Below are positions 27,926 through 37,673 of a stretch of DNA of 64,000 nucleotides, piece after piece (positions within the stretch are counted from its first letter, which is position 1; every line of letters begins with the position of its first letter). The stretch spans positions 1-64,000 of the forward strand of contig CAWFFB010000001.1 of the NCBI GenBank assembly GCA_963814975.1, in the 5' to 3' direction. This stretch comes from CAVUXJ01 sp963814975. GTDB lineage: Bacteria; Acidobacteriota; Vicinamibacteria; Vicinamibacterales; CAVVIG01. The notes under the pieces are model-generated. The model saw only the letters and a list, made by a program, of their open reading frames with translations. It made no database searches and was not told the DNA's origin. A program made the translations under genes and the position numbers.

Positions 27926-28618
27926 ATGGCCGTTCTCTCCATCGTGATTCCCGCCTACAACGAGGAGCGGTTCATCGGCACGCTGCTCCGGCAGATCAAA
28001 GCGGTGAATCTGGCGCAGCTTGGCATCGAGAAAGAGATCATCGTCGTGGACGACTGCTCGACGGATGGTACCGGGGCGGCTGTTGCCGCCGTGCCCGGAG
28101 TGACGCTGCACCGGATGCCGCACAACGGCGGGAAGGGCCGGGCCGTGCGTGCTGGAATCGGCCACGCAACAGGTGATTACCTGATCATCCAGGACGCCGA
28201 TCTCGAATACGACCCGAACGATTACATTCCGATGCTCCGTGCTCTCATCGACGGGCGCGCGGATGCCGTGTACGGCAGCCGCTACCTGGGGAAGGGAAAG
28301 CATCCGAATCAGTCGTTGACAGCGTACCTCGGGGGCCGCAGTTTGAGTCTGATCGCGCTGGCGTTTACGGGCCGCTATCTCACCGACACGGTGACCGCGC
28401 TCAAGCTGTTCAGACGCACCGACGTCGCCTCGCTGCCGCTCGAAACGACCGGATTCGAGACCGATCATGAAATTACGGCGCGCCTGCTGGCTCGTGGCGC
28501 GCGAATCTCCGAGGTGCCGATCGGCTACTCGCCGCGCAGCAGGGAAGAGGGGAAGAAAATCGGCTTGCGCGACTGGTTCGTCGGCTTCCGGACGTTCTGG
28601 CGATATCGACGCGGATGA
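27926..28618 (+). CDS. GT2 glycosyltransferase (DPM1-like), soluble
   Basis: The protein has 230 aa. It has LSIVIPAYNEERFIGTLL at the N-terminus, VVDDCSTDGTG near residues 40-50, NGGKGRAVRAG, and the catalytic DAD at residues 90-92 in YLIIQDADLEYDP. AVYGSRYLG and TGRYLTDTVTALKLF follow. There is no membrane anchor, as in dolichol/polyprenyl-phosphate mannose synthases of the short type. Its C-terminal half is clearly similar to the C-terminal domain of the YvcK-like fusion two genes upstream. Confidence 0.9.
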   Translation: MAVLSIVIPAYNEERFIGTLLRQIKAVNLAQLGIEKEIIVVDDCSTDGTGAAVAAVPGVTLHRMPHNGGKGRAVRAGIGHATGDYLIIQDADLEYDPNDYIPMLRALIDGRADAVYGSRYLGKGKHPNQSLTAYLGGRSLSLIALAFTGRYLTDTVTALKLFRRTDVASLPLETTGFETDHEITARLLARGARISEVPIGYSPRSREEGKKIGLRDWFVGFRTFWRYRRG

Positions 28619-28807
28619 GCTCGGGCTTCACGTCGTCCACAGTTGACCGTTGACCGTTCACAGCGAAGAGATTGAATCAGCGGATATTTCCTCGGCGCGC
28701 AAGCTGTTCGCCGTGAACTGCAACTGGCACCGAAACAGCTGAGCGATGCTCTCGTCGAGACGCACAGGCAGTGGTAGCATGGAAACAAGGATGCTCTACG
28801 AAAGTGC
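28619..28807. repeat. Spacer with TTGACCGTTGACCGTT tandem word
   Basis: AGTTGACCGTTGACCGTTCAC at 28,641-28,661 is a tandem short repeat related to the CTGTCAACTG family on the opposite strand. The rest of the gap contains no supported gene. It precedes the beta-propeller lipoprotein. Confidence 0.5.
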
Positions 28808-30256
28808 TTGAGCTCGATAACACTGAAACTGTCGAGCCTTTCTCACGGCGCCGCAGTATTGTTCGCCCTGTTGGCGGCCGGTTGCTCCTTCGGCATCGAT
28901 GCCGTCCAAGGCCCGGGTGCTGAAGTACGCAACTTGACGGGCGCGCACACGCGCGTGGTCTGGGTGCAGGGGGATGGCACGGATCCGCGGGCGTCAGGAG
29001 ACCAGCTCGTCCTGATGGGCTTCGATACCGAGGATGGCAAGGGCGAGCGAGTGATCCTCGGCGAACGCCGGAGCTACGTACAGGCCGATGCTCACCCCGC
29101 GCGGCAACCGCATCGTCTTTTCAAGCCGGACTCTGCCCGGGCCCCCTGAGGTCTTCATCGTCAACTGGGACGGCACCGGTCTGCGGAAGCTCGCCGGCGG
29201 TTACGCGCTGGCTCTGTGGGAGAATCCCGCCGACGGCAGCGAATGGGTCTACGTCGGGACCGACAACAAGAAACTCGACTTCGCCACGGTCACACGGTTT
29301 CCGATCGACGCGCCCGCACAAGCGCGAGCTGGTCTGGAACAAGACGCTGGTCAGCACGGAATGCATTCCAGGTGTCGGCCGACGGCCGGCACGCGGGCGG
29401 CCTGTTTCCCTGGCCGAGGGCGGGCGTCGCCGAACTGCCGAACGGGCGAGATGAAGAGGCTGGGCGAGGGATGCTGGACGGCCCTGACCAGCGCGCGCGG
29501 GCCGCTCTTCTGGTACTTCGACGGCGCCCACCGCAACCTGACGATGGTCGATGTCGACACCGGACGCACGATGGATGGTGAACATCAATCACGCGCCAGG
29601 ATTCGACGGCGCGGAGGTGTTCCACCCGCGCTGGACGAACCACCCGCGCTTCCTGGCGATCTCCGGGCCCTACAACCAGGGCGGAGCCAACCAGGCCCGC
29701 ACCGGCGGCAAGCAGGCCGAGGTGTATGTCGGCCGCTTCAGCGCGGACTTCTCGAAAGTCGAGGCGTGGGCCCGGGTGACAACGAACTCCGGCGGCGATT
29801 CGTACCCAGACGTCTGGATCGACGCGGGCCGCAGCCCGCATCCGCGGCGGCCGACGCGGCCCGATCGGGCCCGCCGACTCGGCGGCCAAATCGGCGACGG
29901 GCAGGCCTGCCGGAGCAGCGGAAGCCGGGCGCCTCGTGGTCAACGTGCGCCTGACCCGGCCAGGGCCGATCCCGACGCCACAGTCGATCCTGCCCTACCG
30001 GCACGCGCTGGTGGTCAACGAGTACGAAATCGTGGACGTCACTCCAGGGACGTATGCCGGAGCGCACGATTCCGATCGCCCAGTGGGCGATCCGCGACGG
30101 CCGCGAGCTCGCCGCAGGCGCGTAAGATGGCAGGCGCAGGCGTTCACGCTGACCGTGGAACGCTACGACGCGCACCCCGAGCTCGAAGGCGAGCGGCTCA
30201 TCTCCGGCAGCGAGGCGTCAAGCCTGCCGCTGTACCTGGACGTCAGCCCCCCATAA
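28808..30256 (+). CDS. TolB/PD40-like beta-propeller lipoprotein, many frameshifts
   Basis: A lipoprotein signal with lipobox LAAGC begins the gene (TTG 28808 is the likely start). Pieces in all three frames carry propeller-like repeats: NRIVFSSRTLPGPPEVFIVN, DGTGLRKLAGGYALALWENP, FDGAEVFHPRWTNHPRFLAI and GGDSYPDVWI. The C-terminal piece (AFTLTVERYDAHPELEGERL) is a beta domain. I count at least five breaks between 29,080 and 30,110. Joined, it is about 480 aa. It precedes an O-acylation gene pair on the same strand. The function is unknown; TolB-like propellers usually mediate protein contacts. Confidence 0.6.
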
Positions 30257-30358
30257 CCCCGGCGCACCCGCCTGACGCTCGCGCGACCTGTCGCGGGCGT
30301 CGGCGAGGCGCGCCGAAGCGCCGCAGGCGCGCAGGAGCCAGGTCGGCTTGGCCGTAGG

Positions 30359-31820
30359 ATGGTCTTCAGCTCGTATCTCTTCCTCTTCTACTTCCTCCCG
30401 GTCGCTCTGCTGCTGTATTACGCCGTTCCGCGGCGGGCGCAGCATCTGATCCTGACGATCGTCAGCTTCATCTTCTACGGCTGGGCGAACCCGCTGTTCT
30501 CGTTCCTGCTGCTGTTCTCGACGCTCATCGACTACATCGCGGGCCTCGTGATCGCTCTCGGTGGACCGCGCTCCTGGTCGCGTCCGATTCAGAGGCTCGA
30601 CCCCGACGGTCCGAGGACGAGACGGCAACGAGCCGCCCTGATCATCTCGATCTGCGCGAACCTCACCCTGCTGGCCTTCTTCAAGTACTTCAACTTCGGC
30701 GTGGACAGCTACAACGGGCTTGTTCGACTGGCTGGGGCTCCCGGACATCGGACTCGATGTGACTCTGCGCGTGGCGCTGCCGCTCGGCATCAGCTTGTAC
30801 ATCCTGCAATCGCTGAGCTATGTCATCGACGTCTTTCGTGGCCATTCGGCCGCCATCAAGAACTTCATCGATTTTCTGTGCTTCGAAACGATGTACCCGC
30901 AGCTCGTCGCGGGTCCGATCATCCGCTACTCGGAGATTGAGGACCAGCTCCGAGTGCCGGACGTACACGACGACGAAGTTCGCGCGGGGCATCGCATTCT
31001 TCTCGCTCGGCCTGGCGAAGAAGGTGCTGCTGGCAAATCCGTGCGGGAAGATCGCCGATCTTGCGTTCGAGGCGGGCTCGCTCGGTCCGGTCGAAGCGTG
31101 GTACGGCGTCACGGCATACGCGTTCCAGATCTACTTCGATTTCAGCGGCTACTCCGACATGGCCATCGGCCTCGGTCTGATGCTCGGGTTCGTGTTCCCG
31201 AAGAACTTCGACTCCCCCTACCTCTCGCAGTCCATCACCGAGTTCTGGCACCGCTGGCACATCTCGCTCTCCGCGTGGCTGCGCGACTACCTGTACATGC
31301 CGCTCGGCGGGAACCGCAAGGGTCGCGATGCGCACGTACGTGAACCTGTTCATCGTCATGCTGCTCGGCGGCCTCTGGCACGGCGCCGCGTGGAACTTCG
31401 TGATCTGGGGGGCGCTGCACGGCGCGCTGCTCGGATTCGAGCGGCTTCGCGGAAAGGCGGCGCTCTACGGCGGCCTTCCTGCGCCCGTGCGTGTCGGCGT
31501 CACCTTCACGATCGTGCTGGTCACCTGGGTGTTCTTCCGCGCGGCCGATCTGCCGCACGCCGTCCGCTACCTGGGCGACATGCTGGCTCTGGGTGATCCG
31601 CAGGAAGGCGCCGGCCTGCTGGCCGGCGTGGTCTATCAGCCCTACTACCTCGGGACGTTTCTGCTGGCCGGCGCGATCGTCTGGAGCGCGCCGCAGACAT
31701 GGGACTGGACGCGGACGCTGACGCTGCCGAAAGCGGCGGCTGTCCTGGCCGCTTTTCGTGTTGTCAGTGGTGGTGCTGGCCACGCAGGCCTACAACCCGT
31801 TCATCTATTTCATTTTCTGA
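30359..31820 (+). CDS. MBOAT O-acyltransferase (AlgI-like), several frameshifts
   Basis: The N-terminus MVFSSYLFLFYFLPVALLLY is the classic start of AlgI/DltB-type MBOAT proteins. Later frames give FFKYFNFGVDSYNG, ISLYILQSLSYVIDV, FDFSGYSDMAIGLGLMLGF, TEFWHRWHISLSAWLRDYLY (first conserved His) and LLGGLWHGAAWNFVIWG (catalytic His). It ends ATQAYNPFIYFIF. Breaks lie near 30,720, 30,960, 31,328 and 31,755, mostly one-base insertions. It moves acyl groups across the inner membrane to a periplasmic partner, here the overlapping AlgX-like gene. Confidence 0.87.
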
Positions 31821-33301
31821 TGCCGACACCTGAGCAGCCACTGCCGGCGGGCGGACGGAGCCGAGAGGAGATCGCCCAGATCGAGATGGACAGCACGGCC
31901 GTCTGCGTCGGTCACCGTGCGGTTCCTGCATGGCATTTTTCCTGACGGCGATCGCCGCTGGTGCCGATCGTCGAGTGGGCCGGCGTGCGCCTGCTGGGAG
32001 CGGAGGGAGCAGGCACGGCCTGGTCACGCTTGTCTGGGCTTCCTGGTGAAATCCGATCCCACCTTGCCGATGCGACGGTTCGACGCCTCTCCGGGCAGGC
32101 CAGGGCCGCGGAGGATTCCGGCTTGTGGAGCCTCGTCGTCTCCACGAACCGGATCGCGATCGCGGGACTGAGCGGGTTCGAGCGCGCGCTGGAGGATGAA
32201 TCGCTGCTCGGGCGGTCGCTCCGGCCGCCCGCGCAGATCGTGATGACCGGCTGGCTCGGCGCCGGCAACGAGCGCGTCTATCGCGGGCGCGACGGGTGGC
32301 TGTTCTATCGCCCGGACGTCGAGTACATCACAGGACGCGGCATTCCTCGACCCGGCGCAGCTCAAGCGGCGCGTCAGCCGCGGCACCTGAGTGGACGGCG
32401 CCGCCGCAGCCCGATCCGCGCGAGGCGATCGCGCGGTTCAGGCGCGACCTCGAGGCGCGCGGGATCACGCTCGTCGTCATGCCGACGCCGCTCAAGCCGG
32501 GCGTCCACCCGGAGATGCTCGCCGCGTCGCTATGCCGACGCGACGGGCGCACTGCAGAACCCGTCGTACCGCGCGTTCGTCGACGACCTCAGGCGCGACG
32601 GCGTGCTGGTGTTCGACGCCGTCGGAGGCGCTGGCCGTCGCGCGCCGCAGCGGCCCGCAGTACCTCATGACCGACACACACTGGCGGCCCGAAACGATGG
32701 AGGCGGTGGCGGAACTGCTCGGCGGCTTCATCGCGGCACACGTGCGTCTGCCCGCCACGGCCGATCCCGGCTACCGGCTCGAGCGGACCGAAGTGCGCAA
32801 CACCGGAGACGTCGCGCGGATGCTGGATCTGCCCGCCGACCGCCCGCTGTTTCCGCCCGAGGCGGTCTGGCTGCGGCGCGTCCTGCAGCCGGATGGATCG
32901 CCGTGGCGGCCGTCGCGCGACGCGGACGTGCTGTGCTCGGCGACAGCTTCAGCAACATCTACTCGCTCGAGTCGATGGGCTGGGGCACCTCCGCGGGCTT
33001 CGCCGAGCAATTGAGCTACACGCTGCGGCGGCCGGTCGATCGCCTCGTGCAGAACGACGAGGGCGCGTTCGCCACGCGCGCCATGCTGCAGCGGGATCCT
33101 GATCGGCTCAACGGGAAGCGGGTGGTCATCTACCAGTTCGCCGCGCGCGAGCTGGCATTCGGCGACTGGAAAGTGATCCCCCTGCCCCCGCCTCTGGAAG
33201 TGGCTGTCGATTCTGGGCGGGGCTCGATCGCCGCCGCCAGCGATAGGCAAGATCCGTCGGGAGACGCTCGAGCAGCGTTCAGTTCACCGGATAGACGCTG
33301 A
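31820..33301 (+). CDS. AlgX/AlgJ-like SGNH O-acetyltransferase partner, many frameshifts
   Basis: The start ATG 31820 overlaps the MBOAT stop. One N-terminal membrane segment is followed by NERVYRGRDGWLFYRPDVEY, typical of the DHHW/AlgX group. Later come ARGITLVVMPTPLKPGVHPE, YLMTDTHWRPETMEAVAE (the Asp-His pair) and VLLGDSFSNIYS (the nucleophile Ser block). At least six frame changes break it. Such proteins accept acyl groups from the MBOAT channel and acetylate exported polysaccharide. The exact 3' end is uncertain because it abuts a relic on the other strand. Confidence 0.8.
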
Positions 33302-33606
33302 CTTCTGTCTTTCCCGGAATGCGCGAGCGAGGTACGCGCGGTGCCACCGTCTTGTCGAGGCCCAGGGTATTCAAGCGATCCAGTTCGACGACCGGCCTGA
33401 ATCGGCCGGTCGCAGCGTCCGGGACGCTGTTATCGAGCCGGACGAAGCGCGCTTCCTAACCGCGTCAGACACTCCGCATAATCCACGATGTGACAAGGGG
33501 GTAGGTCTAGTGGGCGCGCAGCATCCTCATGACTCGTGTTCGAGCGGTTTGCTGATCCGATTCGATCGTGCGGCTTCGGCGGAAGATTGCCGGTCCCTGA
33601 GTCTCT
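33288..33606 (-). pseudogene. Relic of a GT-C protein C-terminus
   Basis: On the minus strand, 33,288-33,461 reads as an open frame without a start, RFVRLDNSVPDAATGRFRPV, and ends KTEVSVYPVN-stop. The neighbouring GT-C protein ends NTEVSVYRVK-stop, so the tails are similar. Upstream, a shifted frame continues plausibly (LDLPPCHIVDYAECLTRLG) to about 33,540. I read this as the leftover 3' end of a related GT-C gene. It explains most of the 300-base gap after the AlgX-like gene. Confidence 0.45.
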
Positions 33607-35637
33607 TCACTTCACCCGATAGACGCTGACTTCCGTGTTGCTGAATACGGGCGTGAAGGACTCAGGGTGCGCGTCGAACTTCGAGACGGCTGGATACGCG
33701 GCACGTTCGGTGCCGTCCACGTACAGATAGTCGATGCGAAGCTGCTTCGCGGCCCGCCACGCGGCCTCGGCGTCCGCCGAGGCATAGATCTGCCGCACCT
33801 GCTCCGATTTCTCGTCGTACGCCGGAACGTGCATCAACGAGATCGGGAGCCCGGCCGCCATTCTGCGCTCGGCGAAGCTGGGAATGAGCGTCCACGTTTC
33901 GCGCTCCCGGATCACCGGTTCGGCCTGCACGATCGCATCCAAGGCGGTGTGTGTGCGGATCCAGGCGAGGCCCTCTTGCTGGGCCGGGGTCAGGGCGATG
34001 GTCCAGTGAAACCCGCCTACGCTCATGAGCCTGTTACCGACATCCTGGGTGTTGTACGCGTCGATGACCGTCGTCGGCAGCCCGAGCACGAGCGTGAGAA
34101 GAGCGAGGCCAATGGCTGACGGTCTCCACCGTGGTGAACCGACTGCGACAAAGCCACGTGCCACGAGAGCCGGTAGGAACACGGAGAAGAGATTGCCCGC
34201 CCGAAACCCGACCCAGAAAATGTCCACCGTCAGCGTGACGAAGAACATCACGAGGATGCTGAGCGCGACGCCGGCGATAGCTGGCCGGGCTCGTGAGAGG
34301 AAGGAGGCGTCGTTGGGCCACAAGCCGATCGCCGCAGGGACAAGGATTGGACCAAACGAAAGCAAGATGGTCACGAGAGGCGCGTTTCGCGCCGGAGCGG
34401 CGAACCCGATGTGCAGTGCGCTGCCAGCACCATCGGTCATCTGGTTCAGGATGCACCAGGCGACCGCGGCGAATACCATCCCGGCGGCGATGGCGTGGCG
34501 GCCGATCCCGCGGCGCCCGGCGCCCTGGCGCGCAGCGTCGAGGAGGATCGCGACACCGTAGACCGTAGAAAACGCCGCCCCGAGCAACGGGTTGAACGCC
34601 ACCGACGCCGCAAGGGCGGCCCCCGCCAGTGCGATTGCACCCGCACGCGCCCGGACCCCTCCCCAGATGGCGATCGGAACCGAAACCAGGCCGAGCGCGC
34701 AAGCCATTGCGTGCTGTGGCGTGTACCACATGGCGCGTGGCAGGTTGTCGATTCGCAGGCCTTTGAACGCCCACGACGAGATCGCGTCGATATTGAGCTC
34801 CCGCAGCACGGCGAGCGACTGTCCCCGGCGGACCAGATCGACGATGGCCGCCAGCCCTTCCGCGCTCGCGGCGACGGTCGTCAGCATCACGGCGAGTGCG
34901 ACCGCGAACGGGTGCGCGGGCACGGCGGCCCACGCCGCGAGATAGATCGCCGAGATGAAGAGCAGGGCGGCGCAAAAAGCGTTCAGTTCCAGCGCTTGCT
35001 CTACATTCCAACTGGTGAGACTCGCGAGCGTCGCCGGCACCAGGAAGTAGGTCCAGTAGTAGTGCACCGGTTCGGAAGCAAGATATGGATTTCTCGGCGG
35101 ATGCGTGTGTTTCGTCATCTCGGCGACCAGCGCCGTGTGCCAGACGAAATCGGCGGTGAAGTAGGCGCGGTAGAGACGATTGCCATCCGGATCGACGGCG
35201 CCAATTTTCGAAAAGGGCCGGCCGACCAGAGCCGGAACCAGGAGCAGAACGAGAAGAAGAGCGGCCGTGCCTGCCGGGCTCCACGCCGGAAGCTCGACGA
35301 GCGGCTGGGCGCCCCGGCCCCGGAATGCAGCGGCGCCGGTCCAGGTCGAGGCGCAAAGGACGCCCCATCCCAGGATGAACGCGGGAGACGACGCCACACC
35401 CAGGTACACAATCGCCCAGCACGCCAGCGCGGTAAGCGCATAGCCAAACAAGGTGCCGGCAATCCAGCCGGCCGCGTGTCGGCGGCCGAAGAGCGCGAAT
35501 CCGAGGGGCAGCCCGGGAACCGTCGCGAGGACAAGAAGGAGACCGTAGAGCATTCCGCCTGGACCGCCCACGGCGAGGACGACCCAGGCGGAACTCAGGA
35601 TCAAGGCGGCGCCGAGGGCGCGCGTGAGGCGCGTCAT
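33607..35637 (-). CDS. Large GT-C-like membrane protein
   Basis: The protein is 676 aa from ATG 35637, with about thirteen hydrophobic segments. A loop at about residues 160-220 carries LYRAYFTADFVWHTALVAEM and SEPVHYYWTYFLVP, where the acidic and His residues resemble the sites of PMT-type enzymes. The C-terminal 130 residues are soluble (EGLAWIRTHTALDAIVQAEP). The start overlaps the stop of the upstream flippase-like gene (ATGA), so the two are coupled. Longer readings upstream are out of frame with that gene and are not real. Confidence 0.68.
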   Translation of the reverse strand: MTRLTRALGAALILSSAWVVLAVGGPGGMLYGLLLVLATVPGLPLGFALFGRRHAAGWIAGTLFGYALTALACWAIVYLGVASSPAFILGWGVLCASTWTGAAAFRGRGAQPLVELPAWSPAGTAALLLVLLLVPALVGRPFSKIGAVDPDGNRLYRAYFTADFVWHTALVAEMTKHTHPPRNPYLASEPVHYYWTYFLVPATLASLTSWNVEQALELNAFCAALLFISAIYLAAWAAVPAHPFAVALAVMLTTVAASAEGLAAIVDLVRRGQSLAVLRELNIDAISSWAFKGLRIDNLPRAMWYTPQHAMACALGLVSVPIAIWGGVRARAGAIALAGAALAASVAFNPLLGAAFSTVYGVAILLDAARQGAGRRGIGRHAIAAGMVFAAVAWCILNQMTDGAGSALHIGFAAPARNAPLVTILLSFGPILVPAAIGLWPNDASFLSRARPAIAGVALSILVMFFVTLTVDIFWVGFRAGNLFSVFLPALVARGFVAVGSPRWRPSAIGLALLTLVLGLPTTVIDAYNTQDVGNRLMSVGGFHWTIALTPAQQEGLAWIRTHTALDAIVQAEPVIRERETWTLIPSFAERRMAAGLPISLMHVPAYDEKSEQVRQIYASADAEAAWRAAKQLRIDYLYVDGTERAAYPAVSKFDAHPESFTPVFSNTEVSVYRVK

Positions 35638-36593
35638 GCTGGCGAGGACCGCGGGTTGAAGGCGTACAGAAAGCCACCGGGGAGATTTCCGACGATGCCG
35701 AGTGCGACGAAGAGCACGGAGAGCGCGAAGGCTTCGGCCTGGGGAACGCCGATGCGGCCGAAAAACCAGACGAACGCCACCTGACTCGTGCCCAGCCCGT
35801 TGATGGTCACCGGAAGCAACATGACGAGAAGAATCAGCGGGATGAAGGTGAAATACACGGCAGCGGACGCGTCGATGCCCAGCGCGCGACCGAGGCAGTA
35901 CGCCTGGATCACGCGGAGAACCTGAACAGCGATGGAGCCGGCGAGCACGTTCGCCAGCTCGCCGCGGAAGCTGCCGTACGCTCGCGTCGCCGCCACCAGG
36001 TCGCCGCCGATCGCGCGCAGCCGTGCGAACGGCAGCCGCTCGGCGAGGGTCTGTGCCAGGCGCGAAACGCGGGCGCTGAACACGACCATGGCGCCTGCGG
36101 CGCAGGCTGATGCGGCCGCCAGCAGGGAGAAGCCGATGACGCTGGTGGACCACAGTTCCCGGCTTCCGGCGATCAGCAGCCCCACGATCGCCACCAGCAC
36201 GATCGACAGGACGCCGAGCAGACGATCCATGACCACCGACGCCACCGCCACTGCCGGCGCCACGCGCAGACGCGCGAGGGCGTAGGCGCGGACGGCGTCA
36301 CCGCCGACGCTGGCGGGCAGAAACGTGCCGGCGAAGGTGCTGGTGAAAAAGATCCGCATGATCGCTCCGAGGGGAGGACGACCGATCCGCGGAATCGGCG
36401 CGAGAAGCACGATCCATCGATAGGCCATCAGGGCACGATCAGCGACGACCAGGACAATCGCCATGCCGATCCAGCGAAGATCGGCCCGTGCGGCAGCCTC
36501 GACGACCGCAGAAGGGTCGGCCCTCCAGAGGACGAACGCGGTCAGCAGGATCGCGACGAGCGGTCGCAGCACACTCCCGACGCGTCGGACCAT
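35634..36593 (-). CDS. YbhN/UPF0104-family (LPG synthase-type) membrane protein
   Basis: The protein is 319 aa from GTG/ATG region 36593, with about eight helices. Family landmarks are FFTSTFAGTFLPASVGGDAV (about residues 82-101), VVMDRLLGVLSIVLVAIVGL and LPVTINGLGTSQVAFVWFFG near the C-terminus. Members include AglD-like and LPG-synthase membrane domains thought to move lipids or glycolipids. It overlaps the GT-C gene, suggesting they act together on a lipid-linked glycan. A start at 36719 would add residues of poor character. Confidence 0.82.
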   Translation of the reverse strand: MVRRVGSVLRPLVAILLTAFVLWRADPSAVVEAAARADLRWIGMAIVLVVADRALMAYRWIVLLAPIPRIGRPPLGAIMRIFFTSTFAGTFLPASVGGDAVRAYALARLRVAPAVAVASVVMDRLLGVLSIVLVAIVGLLIAGSRELWSTSVIGFSLLAAASACAAGAMVVFSARVSRLAQTLAERLPFARLRAIGGDLVAATRAYGSFRGELANVLAGSIAVQVLRVIQAYCLGRALGIDASAAVYFTFIPLILLVMLLPVTINGLGTSQVAFVWFFGRIGVPQAEAFALSVLFVALGIVGNLPGGFLYAFNPRSSPA

Positions 36594-36703
36594 CACGGGT
36601 ATGCTACCATCACGTCCTGACGCGGCCTGCGGTGTCTCACGCCGCCCGCGATGCATCGCGCCGGACTCTTCCCTATCATCCATCACGGCGCGCGAGGAGA
36701 TTG

Positions 36704-37417
36704 ATGACAAAGACGACAAGCATTCTGTCGGTGGCGACAGCTCTGATCATGAGCGGCGTGCCGGCGGGCGCGCAAACGACCAAGAACATCTTCGTGGACG
36801 TCAACGCCGGCGTTCAGGTGGCATCACGGACCTTCGTCGTCGATGCGCTGCCGATCGTCTACGACGAGACGGCGGTCCTCAGTACCAGCCACGAGGTGGG
36901 CTCCGCCGGGCTGTTCGACATCAGTGGGGGCTATCGCGTGTGGCGCGACCTGTCAATTGGGCTCGGTTTCAGCTACGCCAGCGGCTCGGGGGATGCCGCG
37001 ATGACGGCGGGGGTGCCGCACCCGCTGATCCACGATCGGCGCGTGGAGACGAAGCAGACCGTCGACGCGAATCACTCTGAGAAGACCTTTCACATACAGG
37101 CCATCTGGACCATGCCAGTCACCGACAAGATGGATGCGTCGTTCTCCTTCGGTCCTTCTTTTATCAACGCAAGCCAGGAAATGGTGACCAACATCTCAGT
37201 GGAACCGGGCACGCAGAATGCGACACCGTTGACCGAGACGCAGTCGGATACGGCAAACGGATTCAACATCGGCGCGGACCTCAGCTATCTGCTGACCCCG
37301 CGCTACGGCATCGGCGGGTTTCTTCGGTACGTTGGCGGTTCGGTGGATCTTCCCAATGTGGAGAACCTGAAGGTGGGGGGCTTTCAGATCGGCGGTGGCG
37401 CTCGCTTCCGGTTCTAG
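36704..37417 (+). CDS. Outer-membrane beta-barrel protein
   Basis: The protein is 237 aa from ATG 36704, with GAGGAG at 36,694-36,699. It has a signal peptide (cleavage after AGA), then strands such as SAGLFDISGGYRVWRDLSIG, KMDASFSFGPSFINASQEMV and LLTPRYGIGGFLRYVGGSVD. The last residue is Phe (ARFRF), a barrel insertion signal. It belongs to the small OmpA/OmpW-like barrels. It is transcribed away from the flippase-like gene. Confidence 0.75.
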   Translation: MTKTTSILSVATALIMSGVPAGAQTTKNIFVDVNAGVQVASRTFVVDALPIVYDETAVLSTSHEVGSAGLFDISGGYRVWRDLSIGLGFSYASGSGDAAMTAGVPHPLIHDRRVETKQTVDANHSEKTFHIQAIWTMPVTDKMDASFSFGPSFINASQEMVTNISVEPGTQNATPLTETQSDTANGFNIGADLSYLLTPRYGIGGFLRYVGGSVDLPNVENLKVGGFQIGGGARFRF

Positions 37418-37673
37418 AGTGCGGCGTTCCAAGACGCACGATATCGCAGCAATACGCGCCGTAATTCGGCCGGACTGCTTCCGCCGTCGACGGGCCGCGC
37501 AGGATCGACGGGATCTCGCCGCTTGACTTGCGCTCATGCCCGCAAGCCGTTGGCTTCATCCTCGGGATCCATCTTCGCCGGGAGGCCGCGCGGGTCCGTG
37601 CGCGGGTCCGTGGTGACAACCCCGATGGATTCGGCGATACTGTCGGCATGCGCGATCCCCGATCCGGAATTGG
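37418..37673. other. Intergenic region, no gene supported
   Basis: These 256 bases carry a direct repeat, GCGCGGGTCCGTG, twice near 37,587-37,612. Nothing else is recognisable, and frames crossing it look random. Confidence 0.35.

Noticed and set aside
24936..28618. A coenzyme F420 biosynthesis cluster based on the CofD-like domain
   Set aside because: The N-terminal domain fits YvcK better (SVGNLVFAG and APGTQHSSLFPS motifs), and no CofE, CofG or CofH gene is in the window.
28808..33301. A cluster of dying genes (true pseudogenes)
   Set aside because: All conserved active-site motifs remain intact in the shifted frames and most changes are one-base insertions, so consensus errors are the simpler explanation.
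33302..33606. A new small gene after the AlgX-like gene
   Set aside because: The only protein-like frame lacks a start codon and needs a frameshift; its tail matches the neighbouring GT-C protein, so a relic is the better reading.
34034..35784. Long frames overlapping the GT-C gene on both strands (547 and 457 codons)
   Set aside because: Both are Arg/Gly-rich shadow readings. The frame ending at 33,607 has membrane helices and family features.
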